64,000 nucleotides of DNA from Corallococcus sp. EGB (GTDB taxonomy: Bacteria; Myxococcota; Myxococcia; Myxococcales; Myxococcaceae). The translations under genes were made by a program, and so were the position numbers. Where the stretch lies: assembly GCF_019968905.1 (NCBI RefSeq), contig NZ_CP079946.1, positions 744,001-808,000 of the forward strand, given 5' to 3'. The stretch's first letter is position 1. Every line of letters begins with the position of its first letter. This document shows, in pieces, positions 27,375 to 35,483 of this stretch. The notes under the pieces were generated by a model. That model saw only the letters and a program-made list of their open reading frames with translations. It was not told the origin of the DNA and ran no database searches.

Positions 27375-27859
27375 GACGGCGTTCCTTCCTCGGACTCCTC
27401 GATGAGGGCGCGCACCCGCTCCGCCAGCGCCCGGACCTTCGCTTCCGCCTGCTCCGACACGTGCAATTCCAACCCCGGCGCCAGGAGCCAGCGCTGGTAA
27501 CGCGCCACCTCCACCGTCGGGTCTCTCCCCGGCCGCTTCGGGGGCACCCGGGCCACGTCCTCCGGGACCGGAGGCGTCCCCGGGCCCACCGGCGACTCCG
27601 CCAGCCGGCGCAGCTCCTCCGGCGACAGCCGCAGCAGCTCCGCCTGGATGGCGTCCAGGGGCAGGAACCGCGCCTGGAGCACCCGGATGGCCTTGAGCCG
27701 CACCCGGTGCTCCTCTCCGTAGACCGTGTCCGGCCCCTTGAAGGGAGGCGCGGGCAGCAGGCCTCGCTGGACGTAATAGCGGACCGTGCGAGGCGAGACG
27801 CCCACCTCCTCCGCCAGCGCGGCCAGCTTCCACTCCGTCTGTGTCTTGGGCGTGCTCAC
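27371..27859 (-). CDS. MerR-family regulator, coupled to the VIT/vWA gene
   Basis: A 162-residue MerR-like protein. The HTH and first wing are clear: LAALAEEVGVSPRTVRYYVQRGLL (about 13-36), then a helix pair (KAIRVLQARFLPLDAIQAELL). No Cys cluster or B12/metal-binding C-domain is visible; the C-terminus is a Pro/Arg linker and a charged helix. I choose GTG at 27859 because the longer frame would begin at a TTG that is itself the -35 box of the apparent promoter. The stop overlaps the VIT/vWA start by four bases, so the regulator probably controls both genes. Confidence 0.85.
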   Translation of the reverse strand: MSTPKTQTEWKLAALAEEVGVSPRTVRYYVQRGLLPAPPFKGPDTVYGEEHRVRLKAIRVLQARFLPLDAIQAELLRLSPEELRRLAESPVGPGTPPVPEDVARVPPKRPGRDPTVEVARYQRWLLAPGLELHVSEQAEAKVRALAERVRALIEESEEGTPS

Positions 27860-27866
27860 GAACCTG

Positions 27867-27895
27867 ACAGTAGGTTGTGACAGTTTAAGTGTCAA
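27867..27895 (-). promoter_or_regulatory. Promoter and operator for the MerR-VIT/vWA unit
   Basis: Reading the minus strand, TTGACA (27895-27890) is spaced 17 bases from TACTGT (27872-27867). The -35 is perfect; the -10 is weak (three of six). The predicted start of transcription is at or within one base of the chosen GTG (27859), so the mRNA may be leaderless. Half-sites TGACA (27894-27890), TGTCA (27882-27878) and TGTCA (27869-27865) overlap the -35, the spacer and the -10; the first two form an inverted repeat with seven bases between. This arrangement suits MerR autoregulation. Confidence 0.6.
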
Positions 27896-27975
27896 GATGT
27901 CGGTGGCGATTCGTCAGCGATGGTGTCTGGATGCGGGGAGGTGGCGGCCAGGCGGGCGGTGGGACAGAAGGGGGC

Positions 27976-28467
27976 ATGAACGTCGGCGTGGACGGCCTGG
28001 ACCCCTCCTCCATCCAGCTCATCGGCACGGCGGTGACGCCCGCGGTGATGGTGTCCGGGTGCGGCATCCTGGCCACGGGCCTGGACAATCAAATCTCGCG
28101 CATCACCGCGCGCATGCGGGACATGGTCCGGGAATGGCGCACGCTGCCGGAGGGCCACGCGCGCCGCCTCCTCCTTCGCGAGGAGGTGGCCATCATGGAC
28201 CGCCGCCACGCCATCCTCGCGAGGGCCATCGGCTTCACCTACGCGGCGCTGCTGTCCTTCGTGGTGACGTCGCTGCTCTACCTGCTTCGCCGCAGCGTCG
28301 CGGTGCTGGAGGGGCTGCCGGTGATGTCCTTCTCCCTGGGCGTGGGACTGTTGGGCTCCACGGCGGTGCTGGCCCTGGCGTCGCTGCGGTTGAGTCGCCG
28401 CGCCATCACGCTGGAGGGCGCGGAGCTCTTCCGCGATGAGCGGGCGGGCGGCCCTCCTTCGCCCTGA
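27976..28467 (+). CDS. DUF2721-family membrane protein
   Basis: A 163-residue protein matching DUF2721: an N-terminal hydrophobic segment with PAVMVSGCGILATGLDNQISRITARMR (about 19-45), a charged helical loop, and two membrane segments (about 85-105 and 118-138). The ATG at 27976 follows AGAAGGGGG; the open codons upstream are Gly-rich and not coded. Function of the family is unknown. It diverges from the MerR regulator with the operator between them, so it could share its control. Confidence 0.75.
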   Translation: MNVGVDGLDPSSIQLIGTAVTPAVMVSGCGILATGLDNQISRITARMRDMVREWRTLPEGHARRLLLREEVAIMDRRHAILARAIGFTYAALLSFVVTSLLYLLRRSVAVLEGLPVMSFSLGVGLLGSTAVLALASLRLSRRAITLEGAELFRDERAGGPPSP

Positions 28468-28606
28468 ATTTGTTCCGCAACGCACGCGAAGGTGCTAGCG
28501 GGGGCCTCCGAGGCGCGCGGGTCTGGTACGTCCCGGCCCGCGCGCCGGGTATCGCGCAGGATTCCGCAGCCTCTGTGGCTCAACCCTCACCGTGGAGCAC
28601 GTGAAC

Positions 28607-29122
28607 ATGGCAAACGCCAAGGTCTTCTTCGACATGTCGATTGGTGGCCAGCCCGCCGGCCGCATCGTGATGGAGCTGTTCTCCGACGACGTTCCCAAGA
28701 CCGCCGAGAACTTCCGCGCCCTGTGCACGGGTGAGAAGGGCACCGGCAAGAGCGGCAAGGCGCTGCACTTCAAGGGGACGCCCTTCCACCGCGTCATCCC
28801 GAGCTTCATGTGCCAGGGCGGCGACATCACGCTCGGCAATGGCTACGGCGGCGAGTCCATCTACGGCGAGAAGTTCGCGGACGAGAACTTCAAGCACAAG
28901 CACACGGGCCCGGGCATCCTCTCCATGGCCAACGCGGGCCCCAACAGCAATGGCTCGCAGTTCTTCCTCACCACCGTCGCCACCCCGTGGCTCGACGGCA
29001 AGCACGTCGTCTTCGGCAAGGTCGTCGAGGGCATGGACGTGGTGAAGAAGATTGAAGCCGTGGGCAGCCAGTCCGGCGCGACGCGCCAGCCCGTGAAGAT
29101 CGAGGACAGCGGCCAGCTGTAA
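28607..29122 (+). CDS. Eukaryote-like cyclophilin (peptidyl-prolyl cis-trans isomerase)
   Basis: A 171-residue cytosolic cyclophilin with all active-site residues: catalytic Arg62 in FHRVIP, Phe67, Trp128 and His133. It carries the 'divergent loop' [14 protein letters not shown] (about 44-57) that is characteristic of eukaryotic cyclophilin A/plant forms and absent from E. coli PpiA/PpiB. The strong overall likeness to eukaryotic cytosolic cyclophilins points to transfer from a eukaryote or to a myxobacterial branch of that clade. I start at ATG 28607 (GGAG ten bases upstream); GTG at 28592 would add five residues. A strong hairpin follows the stop. Confidence 0.93.
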   Translation: MANAKVFFDMSIGGQPAGRIVMELFSDDVPKTAENFRALCTGEKGTGKSGKALHFKGTPFHRVIPSFMCQGGDITLGNGYGGESIYGEKFADENFKHKHTGPGILSMANAGPNSNGSQFFLTTVATPWLDGKHVVFGKVVEGMDVVKKIEAVGSQSGATRQPVKIEDSGQL

Positions 29123-29146
29123 TCCCGCCGCTGCTTCGCCTCACCC

Positions 29147-29183
29147 AGAAGGCCCATCCGTGCGACGCGCGGGTGGGCCTTCT
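29147..29183. terminator. Bidirectional hairpin terminator (cyclophilin/slipin)
   Basis: Arms AGAAGGCCCATCC (29147-29159) and GGGTGGGCCTTCT (29171-29183) pair over 13 positions with one wobble. TTCGTTT follows on the plus strand. It lies between the cyclophilin stop (29122) and the slipin stop (29189) and probably serves both. Confidence 0.75.
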
Positions 29184-29188
29184 TCGTT

Positions 29189-30013
29189 TCAGGACAGCCC
29201 GTGGGACGCGCCCTCGTCCTCCTCCTCTTCATGCACCTCCTCCGGCCGGAAGGGCCGCGCGGGCACGGCGCCGAACGCGCGCAAGAGCTCCAGGGGGATG
29301 GGCAGGATGGTGTGGTTGCCGCCGCTGGTGATCTCCACCAGCGTTTGCAGGTAGCGCAGCTGGAGCGTGGCGGGGTTGCGGCTGAGCACGTCCGCGGCCT
29401 GGGCGAGCTTCTCCGCGGCCTGGTGTTCGCCCTCCGCGGCGATGATCTTCGCGCGGCGCTCGCGTTCCGCCTCGGCCTGACGGGCGATGGCCCGCTGCAT
29501 CTCGATGGGCAGGTCGATGTGCTTCACCTCCACGTTGGACACCTTCACGCCCCACGGGTCGGTGCGAGCATCCAGCACCTGCTGCAATTCGTGGTTGATG
29601 CGCTCGCGCTGGGACAACAGGCCGTCCAGCTCCACCTGGCCCAGGATGGCGCGCAGGGTCGTCTGCGCGATCTGGCTGGTGGCGTAGAGGTAGTCCTCCA
29701 CCTGGAGCACCGCCTTGTCCGCCTGGATGACGCGGAAGTAGACGACGGCGCTGACCTTCACGCTGACGTTGTCCCTGGTGATGACGTCCTGCGGGGGCAC
29801 GTCGCGCGCCACGGTGCGCAGGTCGATGATGACCATCCGTTCGATGAACGGGATGAGCCAGCGGAAGCCCGCGCGCTTGAGGCCCACGTAGCGGCCCAGC
29901 CGGAACACGACGCCGTTCTGGTACTCGGCGACGATGCGCACACCGGAGAGGAAGAGGAGGAACAGCACGGCCAAAGGGATGATCCATCCCAGCGCACCGA
30001 CCAGTTCATTCAT
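29189..30013 (-). CDS. Slipin/stomatin-like SPFH membrane protein
   Basis: A 274-residue SPFH (band 7) protein. One N-terminal hairpin/membrane segment (about 8-27) is followed by [35 protein letters not shown], the diagnostic slipin start, the band 7 domain (about 25-190) and a C-terminal helix rich in Glu/Ala/Arg typical of oligomer contacts. Slipins assemble ring-like membrane scaffolds. The gene overlaps its upstream NfeD partner by ATGA, the standard bacterial pairing, in which NfeD proteases are thought to process the slipin. Confidence 0.92.
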   Translation of the reverse strand: MNELVGALGWIIPLAVLFLLFLSGVRIVAEYQNGVVFRLGRYVGLKRAGFRWLIPFIERMVIIDLRTVARDVPPQDVITRDNVSVKVSAVVYFRVIQADKAVLQVEDYLYATSQIAQTTLRAILGQVELDGLLSQRERINHELQQVLDARTDPWGVKVSNVEVKHIDLPIEMQRAIARQAEAERERRAKIIAAEGEHQAAEKLAQAADVLSRNPATLQLRYLQTLVEITSGGNHTILPIPLELLRAFGAVPARPFRPEEVHEEEEDEGASHGLS

Positions 30014-31365
30014 GGCATGGACTCCGCGACGGTGAGGGTGAGTCCCTCCACGGCGCGCACCACGACCCGGGCGCCCTCGCGGATGGGAGTGAAGGAGACA
30101 GCGCGCCAGCGCTCGCCATGGACGAACACCTCGCCGCCCGAAGGCGTGACGGGGGCCAGCGCCGTGCCCGACTCGCCGACGAGCCCCGCGTCACCGCCCC
30201 GCTGCGGCAGCCTGCGCGTCTGGGCGCTGCGGTACGCGATGAAGGCCGCGCTCCCCGCGAGCACGAGCGCCGTGGGCAGCATCACGCCCCACGACAGGCG
30301 GAAGGACGGCTCCACGAACCAGTCCGGTTCGAAGCGGTCCATCAGGAACACGCCCCCCAATATCAACAGCCCCACGCCCGCCACGCCCAGCAGGCCGCTG
30401 GTGACGAACAGCTCCGCGACGATGAGCCCCACGCCCGCGAGCATCAACACCAGCGCGCCCGAGCGCACCGGCAGCGTCGCGGAGGCCATCAACGCCAGCA
30501 CCAGCGCCACGCCGCCAATGAGGCCCGGCGCCACCGCGCCCGGATGGGACAGCTCCGCCACCAGGCCCAGCGCCGCGACGAGGAACAGCAGGTAGACGAG
30601 CGAAGGCTGCGCGAGCGCATGCACCACCCGCTGTGACAGCCCCGGCTCCAGCGACACCACGCGGGCCTCGCGGGTGGCGAGCGTCACGTTGTCGCCGCCC
30701 GCCACCTGCACACGGCGGCCATCGACGGCGGTGAGGAACGCGGCCTCGGTGGGCGCGATGAGCTCCACCACGTGAAGCTGCACGGCACGGTCCGCGGGAA
30801 CGCTGGCGCTGTCGCGCACGGCGGCCGCGGCCCACTCCGGATTGCGGCCCCGCTGCTGGGCGATGCCCTCCGCGAAGGCGACCGTGTCGTTCTCCAGCTT
30901 CCGGGCAAGCTCTTCACCGCCCACCTGCTCCACATCCTCGCCCTTCATGCCCACGGGGTGCGCCGCGCCGATGTTCGTCCCCGGGGCCATGGCGCTCACG
31001 TTCGACGCGAGCGCGATGAACACCCCCGCGCTGCCCGCCCGGGCGCCGGAAGGCCCCACCCACACGAGCACGGGAACGCGCGAGCCCAGGAACGCGCGCA
31101 CCACGGCGCGGGTGGCCTCCAGGGAGCCCCCCGGTGTGTCCAGCCGCACGAGCAGCGCCGAGGCCCCGCCGTCCTCCGCGCGCTTCACGCAGTCCGTGAG
31201 GTACGCGCCGGATCCGGTATCCACCACGCCCTCCAGCTCGCACCGCGCGACGAAGGACGGTGAAGCGGGCGCCGCCGGAGCGGCAAGGCCCATGAAGAGA
31301 AGCGCCACGAGCCAGCCCCAGAGGGCGTGATGGCGCCAGCTCCTCCTGTCGACGTGCTCCCGCAT
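30010..31365 (-). CDS. NfeD-family ClpP-like membrane serine protease
   Basis: A 451-residue protein: signal sequence or N-anchor (about 15-35), a ClpP-type periplasmic protease domain (about 40-230) with RLDTPGG and nucleophile Ser in [13 protein letters not shown] (near 105-117), then four or more membrane helices (about 260-375) and a C-terminal NfeD beta-barrel (OB-like, about 390-451). The ATG at 31365 is the first Met before the signal; codons upstream are open but unlike coding sequence. The stop overlaps the slipin start (ATGA). NfeD/slipin pairs are implicated in membrane protein quality control, and the protease is thought to cut the C-terminus of the slipin. Confidence 0.92.
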   Translation of the reverse strand: MREHVDRRSWRHHALWGWLVALLFMGLAAPAAPASPSFVARCELEGVVDTGSGAYLTDCVKRAEDGGASALLVRLDTPGGSLEATRAVVRAFLGSRVPVLVWVGPSGARAGSAGVFIALASNVSAMAPGTNIGAAHPVGMKGEDVEQVGGEELARKLENDTVAFAEGIAQQRGRNPEWAAAAVRDSASVPADRAVQLHVVELIAPTEAAFLTAVDGRRVQVAGGDNVTLATREARVVSLEPGLSQRVVHALAQPSLVYLLFLVAALGLVAELSHPGAVAPGLIGGVALVLALMASATLPVRSGALVLMLAGVGLIVAELFVTSGLLGVAGVGLLILGGVFLMDRFEPDWFVEPSFRLSWGVMLPTALVLAGSAAFIAYRSAQTRRLPQRGGDAGLVGESGTALAPVTPSGGEVFVHGERWRAVSFTPIREGARVVVRAVEGLTLTVAESMP

Positions 31366-31590
31366 GGCCGCCCCCGGTGCGCGCTCCCCACGCACACGCA
31401 CTCGGTGAACGATGTGCATCGGACGTTCGGATGACCGGGATGAGAAGCCGGGGGCCCGGAGGGCATGCGGGCAGGAGGGGACCGCTACCCCGCTTGTGCA
31501 TCCAATCCTGGACGTTGGAGGGGATGCGCGTTGCTGGAGGAGGACGCACCTCCTTAGCTTCAACATCGCGATTTTCTTCCAGGAGGTTTC

Positions 31591-31809
31591 ATGCGCCGTG
31601 CCGTGCTCTTCATCGCTGCTCTGGGGCTGACCGCTGCAGCGGTGGCCTGCAAGACCACCCAGCCCCCAGGGACGGAGGACCAGCTGCCCATCCAGGGCCC
31701 GGACACGAACCGCGAAGTCATCCAGAACGTGCCCAATGAACCGGCGGGTCCCGCGGGTCCCATCAATGCGCCGGACGTGGATGGTGGCATCCCCGAGGGT
31801 GGCGGGTAG
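31591..31809 (+). CDS. Small lipoprotein, Pro/Gly-rich
   Basis: A 72-residue lipoprotein: signal MRRAVLFIAALGLTAAAVAC with the lipidated Cys at residue 20 and a strong ribosome site (AGGAGG) just upstream. The mature 52 residues are Pro/Gly/Asn-rich and probably disordered, with no motif. It may be an outer-membrane or peptidoglycan spacer. The next gene starts 11 bases later on the same strand. Confidence 0.75.
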   Translation: MRRAVLFIAALGLTAAAVACKTTQPPGTEDQLPIQGPDTNREVIQNVPNEPAGPAGPINAPDVDGGIPEGGG

Positions 31810-31820
31810 TCTTCCGCGCC

Positions 31821-33419
31821 ATGACGGCGGAGACCACGGTCTACAAGGCGGAGCGCGTGTGGACGCTCGATGCGGAGCGTCCGCGCGCGGAAGCCTTGGC
31901 GGTGCGGGACGGGCGGTTGCTCGCGGTGGGCACGCTCGCGGAGGTCCGCTCCGCGGCAGGGCCCACCGCACGTGAAGTGGACCTGGGCCGGGCCACGGTG
32001 GTGCCCGGCCTGGTGGACGCGCACGCGCACATCCACGGCCTGGGCAAGAGCCTGACCACGGTGCGCCTGGAGAAGGCGTCCTCGGTGGAGGACGTCCTCC
32101 AGCGCCTGGCGAGGGCGCCCGCGTCGAGCTTCCAGGGCGACTGGCTGCTCGGCAAGGGTTGGGACCAGAACGAGTGGCCCGGCGCCGCGTTCCCCGGCCG
32201 CAAGGAGCTGGATGCGCGCTTCCCCTCGACGCCGGTGTTCCTCACGCGCGTGGATCATCACGCGGCCTGGGTGAACGGCGAGGCGCTGCGCCGCGCGGGC
32301 ATCACGCGCGACACGCCGGATCCGCCCGGAGGCCGCATCCTCAAGGACGTCAGCGGCGAGCCCACCGGCGTCCTCGTGGACAACGCGATGGACATGGTGG
32401 AGGCCGCCATTCCCACGCCCACGCGCGAACAGCTGGAGACCCGGCTGCGGGCCGCGCTGGAGCGGTGCGCGCAGGTCGGGCTCACGGGCGTGCACGACGC
32501 GGGCATGGACCTGCAGGCCTTCCGCACGTTGCAGGCCTGGGACGCGGCGGGGACGCTGCCCCTGCGGGTTTACGCGATGGCGGCGGGGCAGGGTGAACAG
32601 CGCCACGCCTATCTGGAGCAGGGGCCCTGGCAGGGGCGCCACCTGTCGATGCGCTCGGTGAAGTTCCTGGCGGATGGAGCGCTGGGGAGCCGGGGCGCGG
32701 CGCTGCACGACGACTACAGCGACGAGCCCGGCCAGCGCGGCCTGTTGCTCCTCACGCCCGAGGAGCTCGAGGCGCGCGCACAGGCCTTCATGGCCCGGGG
32801 CTTCCAGGTGTGCATCCACGCCATTGGAGACCGTGCCAATACATTGGTCGTGGACGTGCTGCTGCGAGGCGCGGAGCGGACGGGCACACAGGCCCTGCGC
32901 CACCGCGTGGAGCACGCGCAGATCCTGCGGCGGGACGACATCCAGAGGCTGGGCGCGGCGGGCCTGGTGGCCAGCGTGCAGCCCACGCACGCCACCAGCG
33001 ACATGCCCTGGGCGGAGACGCGGCTGGGGCGCGAACGGCTCAAGGGCGCCTACGCCTGGCGCACGTTGAAGGACGCGGGCGCGCACCTGGCGCTGGGCAG
33101 TGACTTCCCCATCGAGAACCCGGATGTGCTCGCGGGGCTCTACGCGGCGCGCACGCGGCAGGACGCGAAGGGCTGGCCGGAGGGCGGCTGGTATCCGGAG
33201 GAGCGCCTGAGCGCTGCGGAGGCCCTGGAGGGCTTCACGGTGGGGCCCGCGTGGGCCTCCTTCGAGGAGGCGCGGCGCGGGCGGCTGAAGCCCGGCCTGG
33301 ACGCGGACTTCGTCGCGTTGTCGGCGGATCCGCTGGAGGGGCCCGCGTCAGCCCTGGTGGACGCGCGCGTGCTGGCCACGGTGGTGGCGGGCGCGGAGGT
33401 GTTCCGGGCGGCGGACTGA
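31821..33419 (+). CDS. Amidohydrolase (YtcJ-like, metal-dependent)
   Basis: A 532-residue member of the amidohydrolase superfamily with an N-terminal small beta domain (about 1-60) and the TIM barrel (about 60-480). The metal-binding HxH is in DAHAHIHG (about 67-74); CIHAIGDRAN and HRVEHAQIL supply further metal-site His; LALGSDFPIE holds the active-site Asp. YtcJ-type proteins hydrolyse small amides or esters; the natural substrate is not known. The gene stops at 33419, directly against the LysR stop on the other strand (TGATCA). It is probably co-transcribed with the small lipoprotein. Confidence 0.88.
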   Translation: MTAETTVYKAERVWTLDAERPRAEALAVRDGRLLAVGTLAEVRSAAGPTAREVDLGRATVVPGLVDAHAHIHGLGKSLTTVRLEKASSVEDVLQRLARAPASSFQGDWLLGKGWDQNEWPGAAFPGRKELDARFPSTPVFLTRVDHHAAWVNGEALRRAGITRDTPDPPGGRILKDVSGEPTGVLVDNAMDMVEAAIPTPTREQLETRLRAALERCAQVGLTGVHDAGMDLQAFRTLQAWDAAGTLPLRVYAMAAGQGEQRHAYLEQGPWQGRHLSMRSVKFLADGALGSRGAALHDDYSDEPGQRGLLLLTPEELEARAQAFMARGFQVCIHAIGDRANTLVVDVLLRGAERTGTQALRHRVEHAQILRRDDIQRLGAAGLVASVQPTHATSDMPWAETRLGRERLKGAYAWRTLKDAGAHLALGSDFPIENPDVLAGLYAARTRQDAKGWPEGGWYPEERLSAAEALEGFTVGPAWASFEEARRGRLKPGLDADFVALSADPLEGPASALVDARVLATVVAGAEVFRAAD

Positions 33420-34319
33420 TCAGCTGCCGAAGATGTGCGAGCGCGCGGCCTCGGCGATGGCGACGACGGCGGGGTGGCGCAGGCGTCGCTCCACGGTGAT
33501 GGCGTAGAAGCACTGCTCGATTTCGTCGGTGTGCCCGATGGCGGTGACGTTGAACTGCCGCTGCACCTCGGCGTCGATGATGGAGGGCATGGCGAAGATG
33601 CCGTGCCCCTTCTGTCCGAAGGCCTGGAGCAGCGCGCTGTCGTCGAAGTCGCCGGCGATGAGGGGCCGGATGCCGAGCCGCTCGAACCACAGGTCCAGCG
33701 AGCGGCGCACCGAAGACTCCTCCGACGGCAGCAGCATGGGCGCGCCGTCCAGCGAGCGCGGGAAGTCCTTGCGCAGGTGCGCGAGCGGCTGGGCGGCGAA
33801 GAACGTCACGCCGCACTTGCCCAGCAGGTGGTTGAAGGACCGGACGCTGACGGGCTCGGAGCCGGGTGCGTCCGCGAGCACCACGTCCAGCTCATGCAGC
33901 GCCAGCTGTGCGAGCAACTGGGGCAGGGGGCTCTCGCGGCAGATGATGCGCAGCGAGGGACCGGCCTCCAGCGCGGGCTTGAGCAGCTGCTCGGCCACGA
34001 GCTTGGGGATGACGTCGAGCACTCCGACGTTGAGGCGCAGCTGCTGCCCGCTGGGCAGGCCGGAGACGACGTTCTTCAGCTCGTTGCCCAGGCGGAAGAT
34101 CTCATCCGCGTAGCGCATGACGGTGCGGCCCACGTCGGACAGGACGAGCTTGCGGCCCTTGCGCTCGAAGAGCTGGTGGCCCAGCGACTCCTCCAGCAGC
34201 TTGATCTGCGCGCTGATGGTGGGCTGGGCGAGGTGCAGCTCCTCGCTCGCCTTGGCGATGCTTCCCGCCCGCGCAACCGTCCAGAAATACAGGAGATGGT
34301 GGTAGTTGAGCCACGCCAT
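33420..34319 (-). CDS. nhaR: NhaR-like LysR-family transcriptional regulator
   Basis: A 299-residue LysR regulator of the NhaR branch: MAWLNYHHLLYFWTVARAGSIAKASEELHLAQPTISAQIKLLEESLG is the diagnostic start, with the HTH about 17-45. The effector-binding domain (about 90-290) is typical. In E. coli NhaR responds to Na+ and pH and activates the Na+/H+ antiporter gene nhaA; here no antiporter is adjacent. The divergent neighbour is an RpoH-like sigma factor, and the shared intergenic region holds a long inverted repeat, so the sigma gene is the likely target. The symbol is by family and is tentative. Confidence 0.8.
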   Translation of the reverse strand: MAWLNYHHLLYFWTVARAGSIAKASEELHLAQPTISAQIKLLEESLGHQLFERKGRKLVLSDVGRTVMRYADEIFRLGNELKNVVSGLPSGQQLRLNVGVLDVIPKLVAEQLLKPALEAGPSLRIICRESPLPQLLAQLALHELDVVLADAPGSEPVSVRSFNHLLGKCGVTFFAAQPLAHLRKDFPRSLDGAPMLLPSEESSVRRSLDLWFERLGIRPLIAGDFDDSALLQAFGQKGHGIFAMPSIIDAEVQRQFNVTAIGHTDEIEQCFYAITVERRLRHPAVVAIAEAARSHIFGS

Positions 34320-34323
34320 GACT

Positions 34324-34390
34324 TAGGAATAACCGAAGGTTTTCATCCAAACTAGCTCATTTTTTTATGAGTCACCCCCGCTTATTCCTA
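34324..34390. promoter_or_regulatory. Long-range inverted repeat between divergent nhaR-like and sigma-factor genes
   Basis: TAGGAATAA at 34324-34332 and its exact complement TTATTCCTA at 34382-34390 lie 58 bp apart centre to centre, close to 5.5 helical turns. The arms extend to 12 of 15 matching positions. A second small palindrome, CTCAT-TTTTTT-ATGAG (34356-34371), sits between them. The tract is AT-rich compared with the rest of the window. This fits paired LysR binding sites with DNA looping or bending, and the promoters of both genes must overlap it. Confidence 0.55.
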
Positions 34391-34443
34391 GGCCTGTCAC
34401 CGCGTGATGGGGGCGCGGGGGACTGATTGGGGAGGTACGCGTC

Positions 34444-35247
34444 ATGGAAGCCATCTACGAGGAGCTCGAGTCCACGACGGTGAAGGGTGTGGAGGCCGAG
34501 GTGGACTCCGCGGAAGTGGAGATGCGGGTGCGGGGGCACCTGGAGCTGGTCCGCCGGCTGGCCTGGAAGTACCGCTGGACGGGCCTGTCGTTGGAGGAGC
34601 TGATGGCGGAGGGCAACGTCGGCCTGGTGGAGGCGGCGCGCCGGTTCGAGGAGCGGGGCGTGCCCTTCGGCGCCTACGCGCAGCAGTGGATCCGCGCGCG
34701 CATCCGGGCGTACGTGTCCCGCACCTGGAGTGTGGCGGGGGGCCGCGCGCCGTGGATCGTCTTCCAGCTGCGCCGCGAGCGTGCGCGGCTGGAGGCCCGG
34801 TGGGGCGAGGGCCACCCGGAAGTGACGAAGCGGCTGGCCGAGGCGCTGGGCAAGCGGGAGGAGGACGTGGTGCGGGGGACGGACGCGCTGGCGAAGGACG
34901 TGTCGTTGAACGCGCCCCTGGGCTGGGAGGGGGACGTGACGCGGCTGGACATGCTGGAGTCGGAGGAGGACTCGGTGGAGGAGCGGGTGGAGCGGGGGGA
35001 CTGGGCGGAGAAGCTGCACCAGAGCGTGGAGGCCGCCTGGCCGGAGCTGGACGCGCGGGAGCGGGCGCTGGTGAAGGAGCGGATGCTGGCGGAGGACGGG
35101 GTGAGCGCGGAGTTCCTGGCGAAGCGCTTCGGGGTGACGGCGGTGCGCATCCGGCAGATCGAACAGGGCCTGCGCCAGAAGCTGCGCCAGCGGCTGACGG
35201 AGGGGTGCACGGCGTGGGACGGCGAAGCGCCCCGTCTGGCGGCCTGA
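34444..35247 (+). CDS. RNA polymerase sigma factor, RpoH-like (sigma-70 family)
   Basis: A 267-residue sigma-70-family protein. Region 2 (about 30-98) has LEELMAEGNVGLVEAARRFEERGVPFGAYAQQWIRARIRAYVSRTW, matching the 2.1-2.4 block of RpoH, where the final YVLRNW-type motif contacts the -10. Region 3 is short. Region 4 (about 205-258) carries DARERALVKERML and an HTH with VSAEFLAKRFGVTAVRIRQIEQGLRQKLRQ. M. xanthus has several RpoH-like developmental sigma factors (SigB, SigC); this could be one of them or a stress sigma. No anti-sigma factor is adjacent. The ATG at 34444 follows GGAGGT. It diverges from the NhaR-like regulator. Confidence 0.88.
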   Translation: MEAIYEELESTTVKGVEAEVDSAEVEMRVRGHLELVRRLAWKYRWTGLSLEELMAEGNVGLVEAARRFEERGVPFGAYAQQWIRARIRAYVSRTWSVAGGRAPWIVFQLRRERARLEARWGEGHPEVTKRLAEALGKREEDVVRGTDALAKDVSLNAPLGWEGDVTRLDMLESEEDSVEERVERGDWAEKLHQSVEAAWPELDARERALVKERMLAEDGVSAEFLAKRFGVTAVRIRQIEQGLRQKLRQRLTEGCTAWDGEAPRLAA

Positions 35248-35281
35248 GTGTCGGGCGAGGGGGGAGGTTGGCGGAAAGAGG

Positions 35282-35310
35282 TTGACGTCGCGGCCCAGTG
35301 ACCGTAAATC
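35282..35310 (+). promoter_or_regulatory. Promoter for tRNA-Phe
   Basis: TTGACG (35282-35287), 17-base spacer, TAAATC (35305-35310). Transcription would start near 35317, about 21 bases before the mature tRNA 5' end. It sits 35 bases after the sigma-factor stop. Confidence 0.5.
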
Positions 35311-35337
35311 GGCGTCGCCGCTCGCGGTGCGCGGTAC

Positions 35338-35410
35338 GCCCAAGTAGCTCAGTCGGTAGAGCAGGGGACTGAAAATCCCCGTGTCGGTGGTTCGATTCCG
35401 CCCTTGGGCA
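35338..35410 (+). tRNA. tRNA-Phe (anticodon GAA)
   Basis: The 73-nt cloverleaf is complete: acceptor GCCCAAG (35338-35344) pairs with CTTGGGC (35403-35409), the D arm contains AGCTCAGTCGGTAGAGC, the anticodon stem GGGGA/TCCCC encloses CTGAAAA with GAA at 35371-35373, and the T loop is TTCGATT. Discriminator A is 35410. No CCA follows directly (CAC comes next), so CCA must be added by the tRNA nucleotidyltransferase. It reads UUC/UUU codons. Confidence 0.97.
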
Positions 35411-35431
35411 CACCAGTACGAAGAATCTGAA

Positions 35432-35461
35432 GGGCGTCGGACTCCGGTCCGGCGCCCTTTT
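35432..35461 (+). terminator. Rho-independent terminator of the tRNA-Phe gene
   Basis: GGGCGTCGGAC (35432-35442) pairs with GTCCGGCGCCC (35447-35457) over 11 positions with one G-T wobble, a TCCG loop, and TTTT directly after (35458-35461). It is a textbook intrinsic terminator, about 20 bases past the tRNA. Confidence 0.9.
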
Positions 35462-35483
35462 GCTTTGGGTCCGCTCGGCGTCG

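Noticed and set aside
24528-27500. Antisense 990-codon frame over the VIT/vWA gene
   Set aside because: His/Arg/Leu-rich shadow; VIT and MIDAS motifs read on the minus strand.
27860-27895. TTG start of MerR at 27895
   Set aside because: The TTG is the promoter -35 element; GTG at 27859 fits the HTH start and the predicted transcription start.
35410-35416. Encoded CCA at the tRNA 3' end
   Set aside because: ACCA appears two bases later (CACCA), not directly after the discriminator; CCA is added enzymatically.
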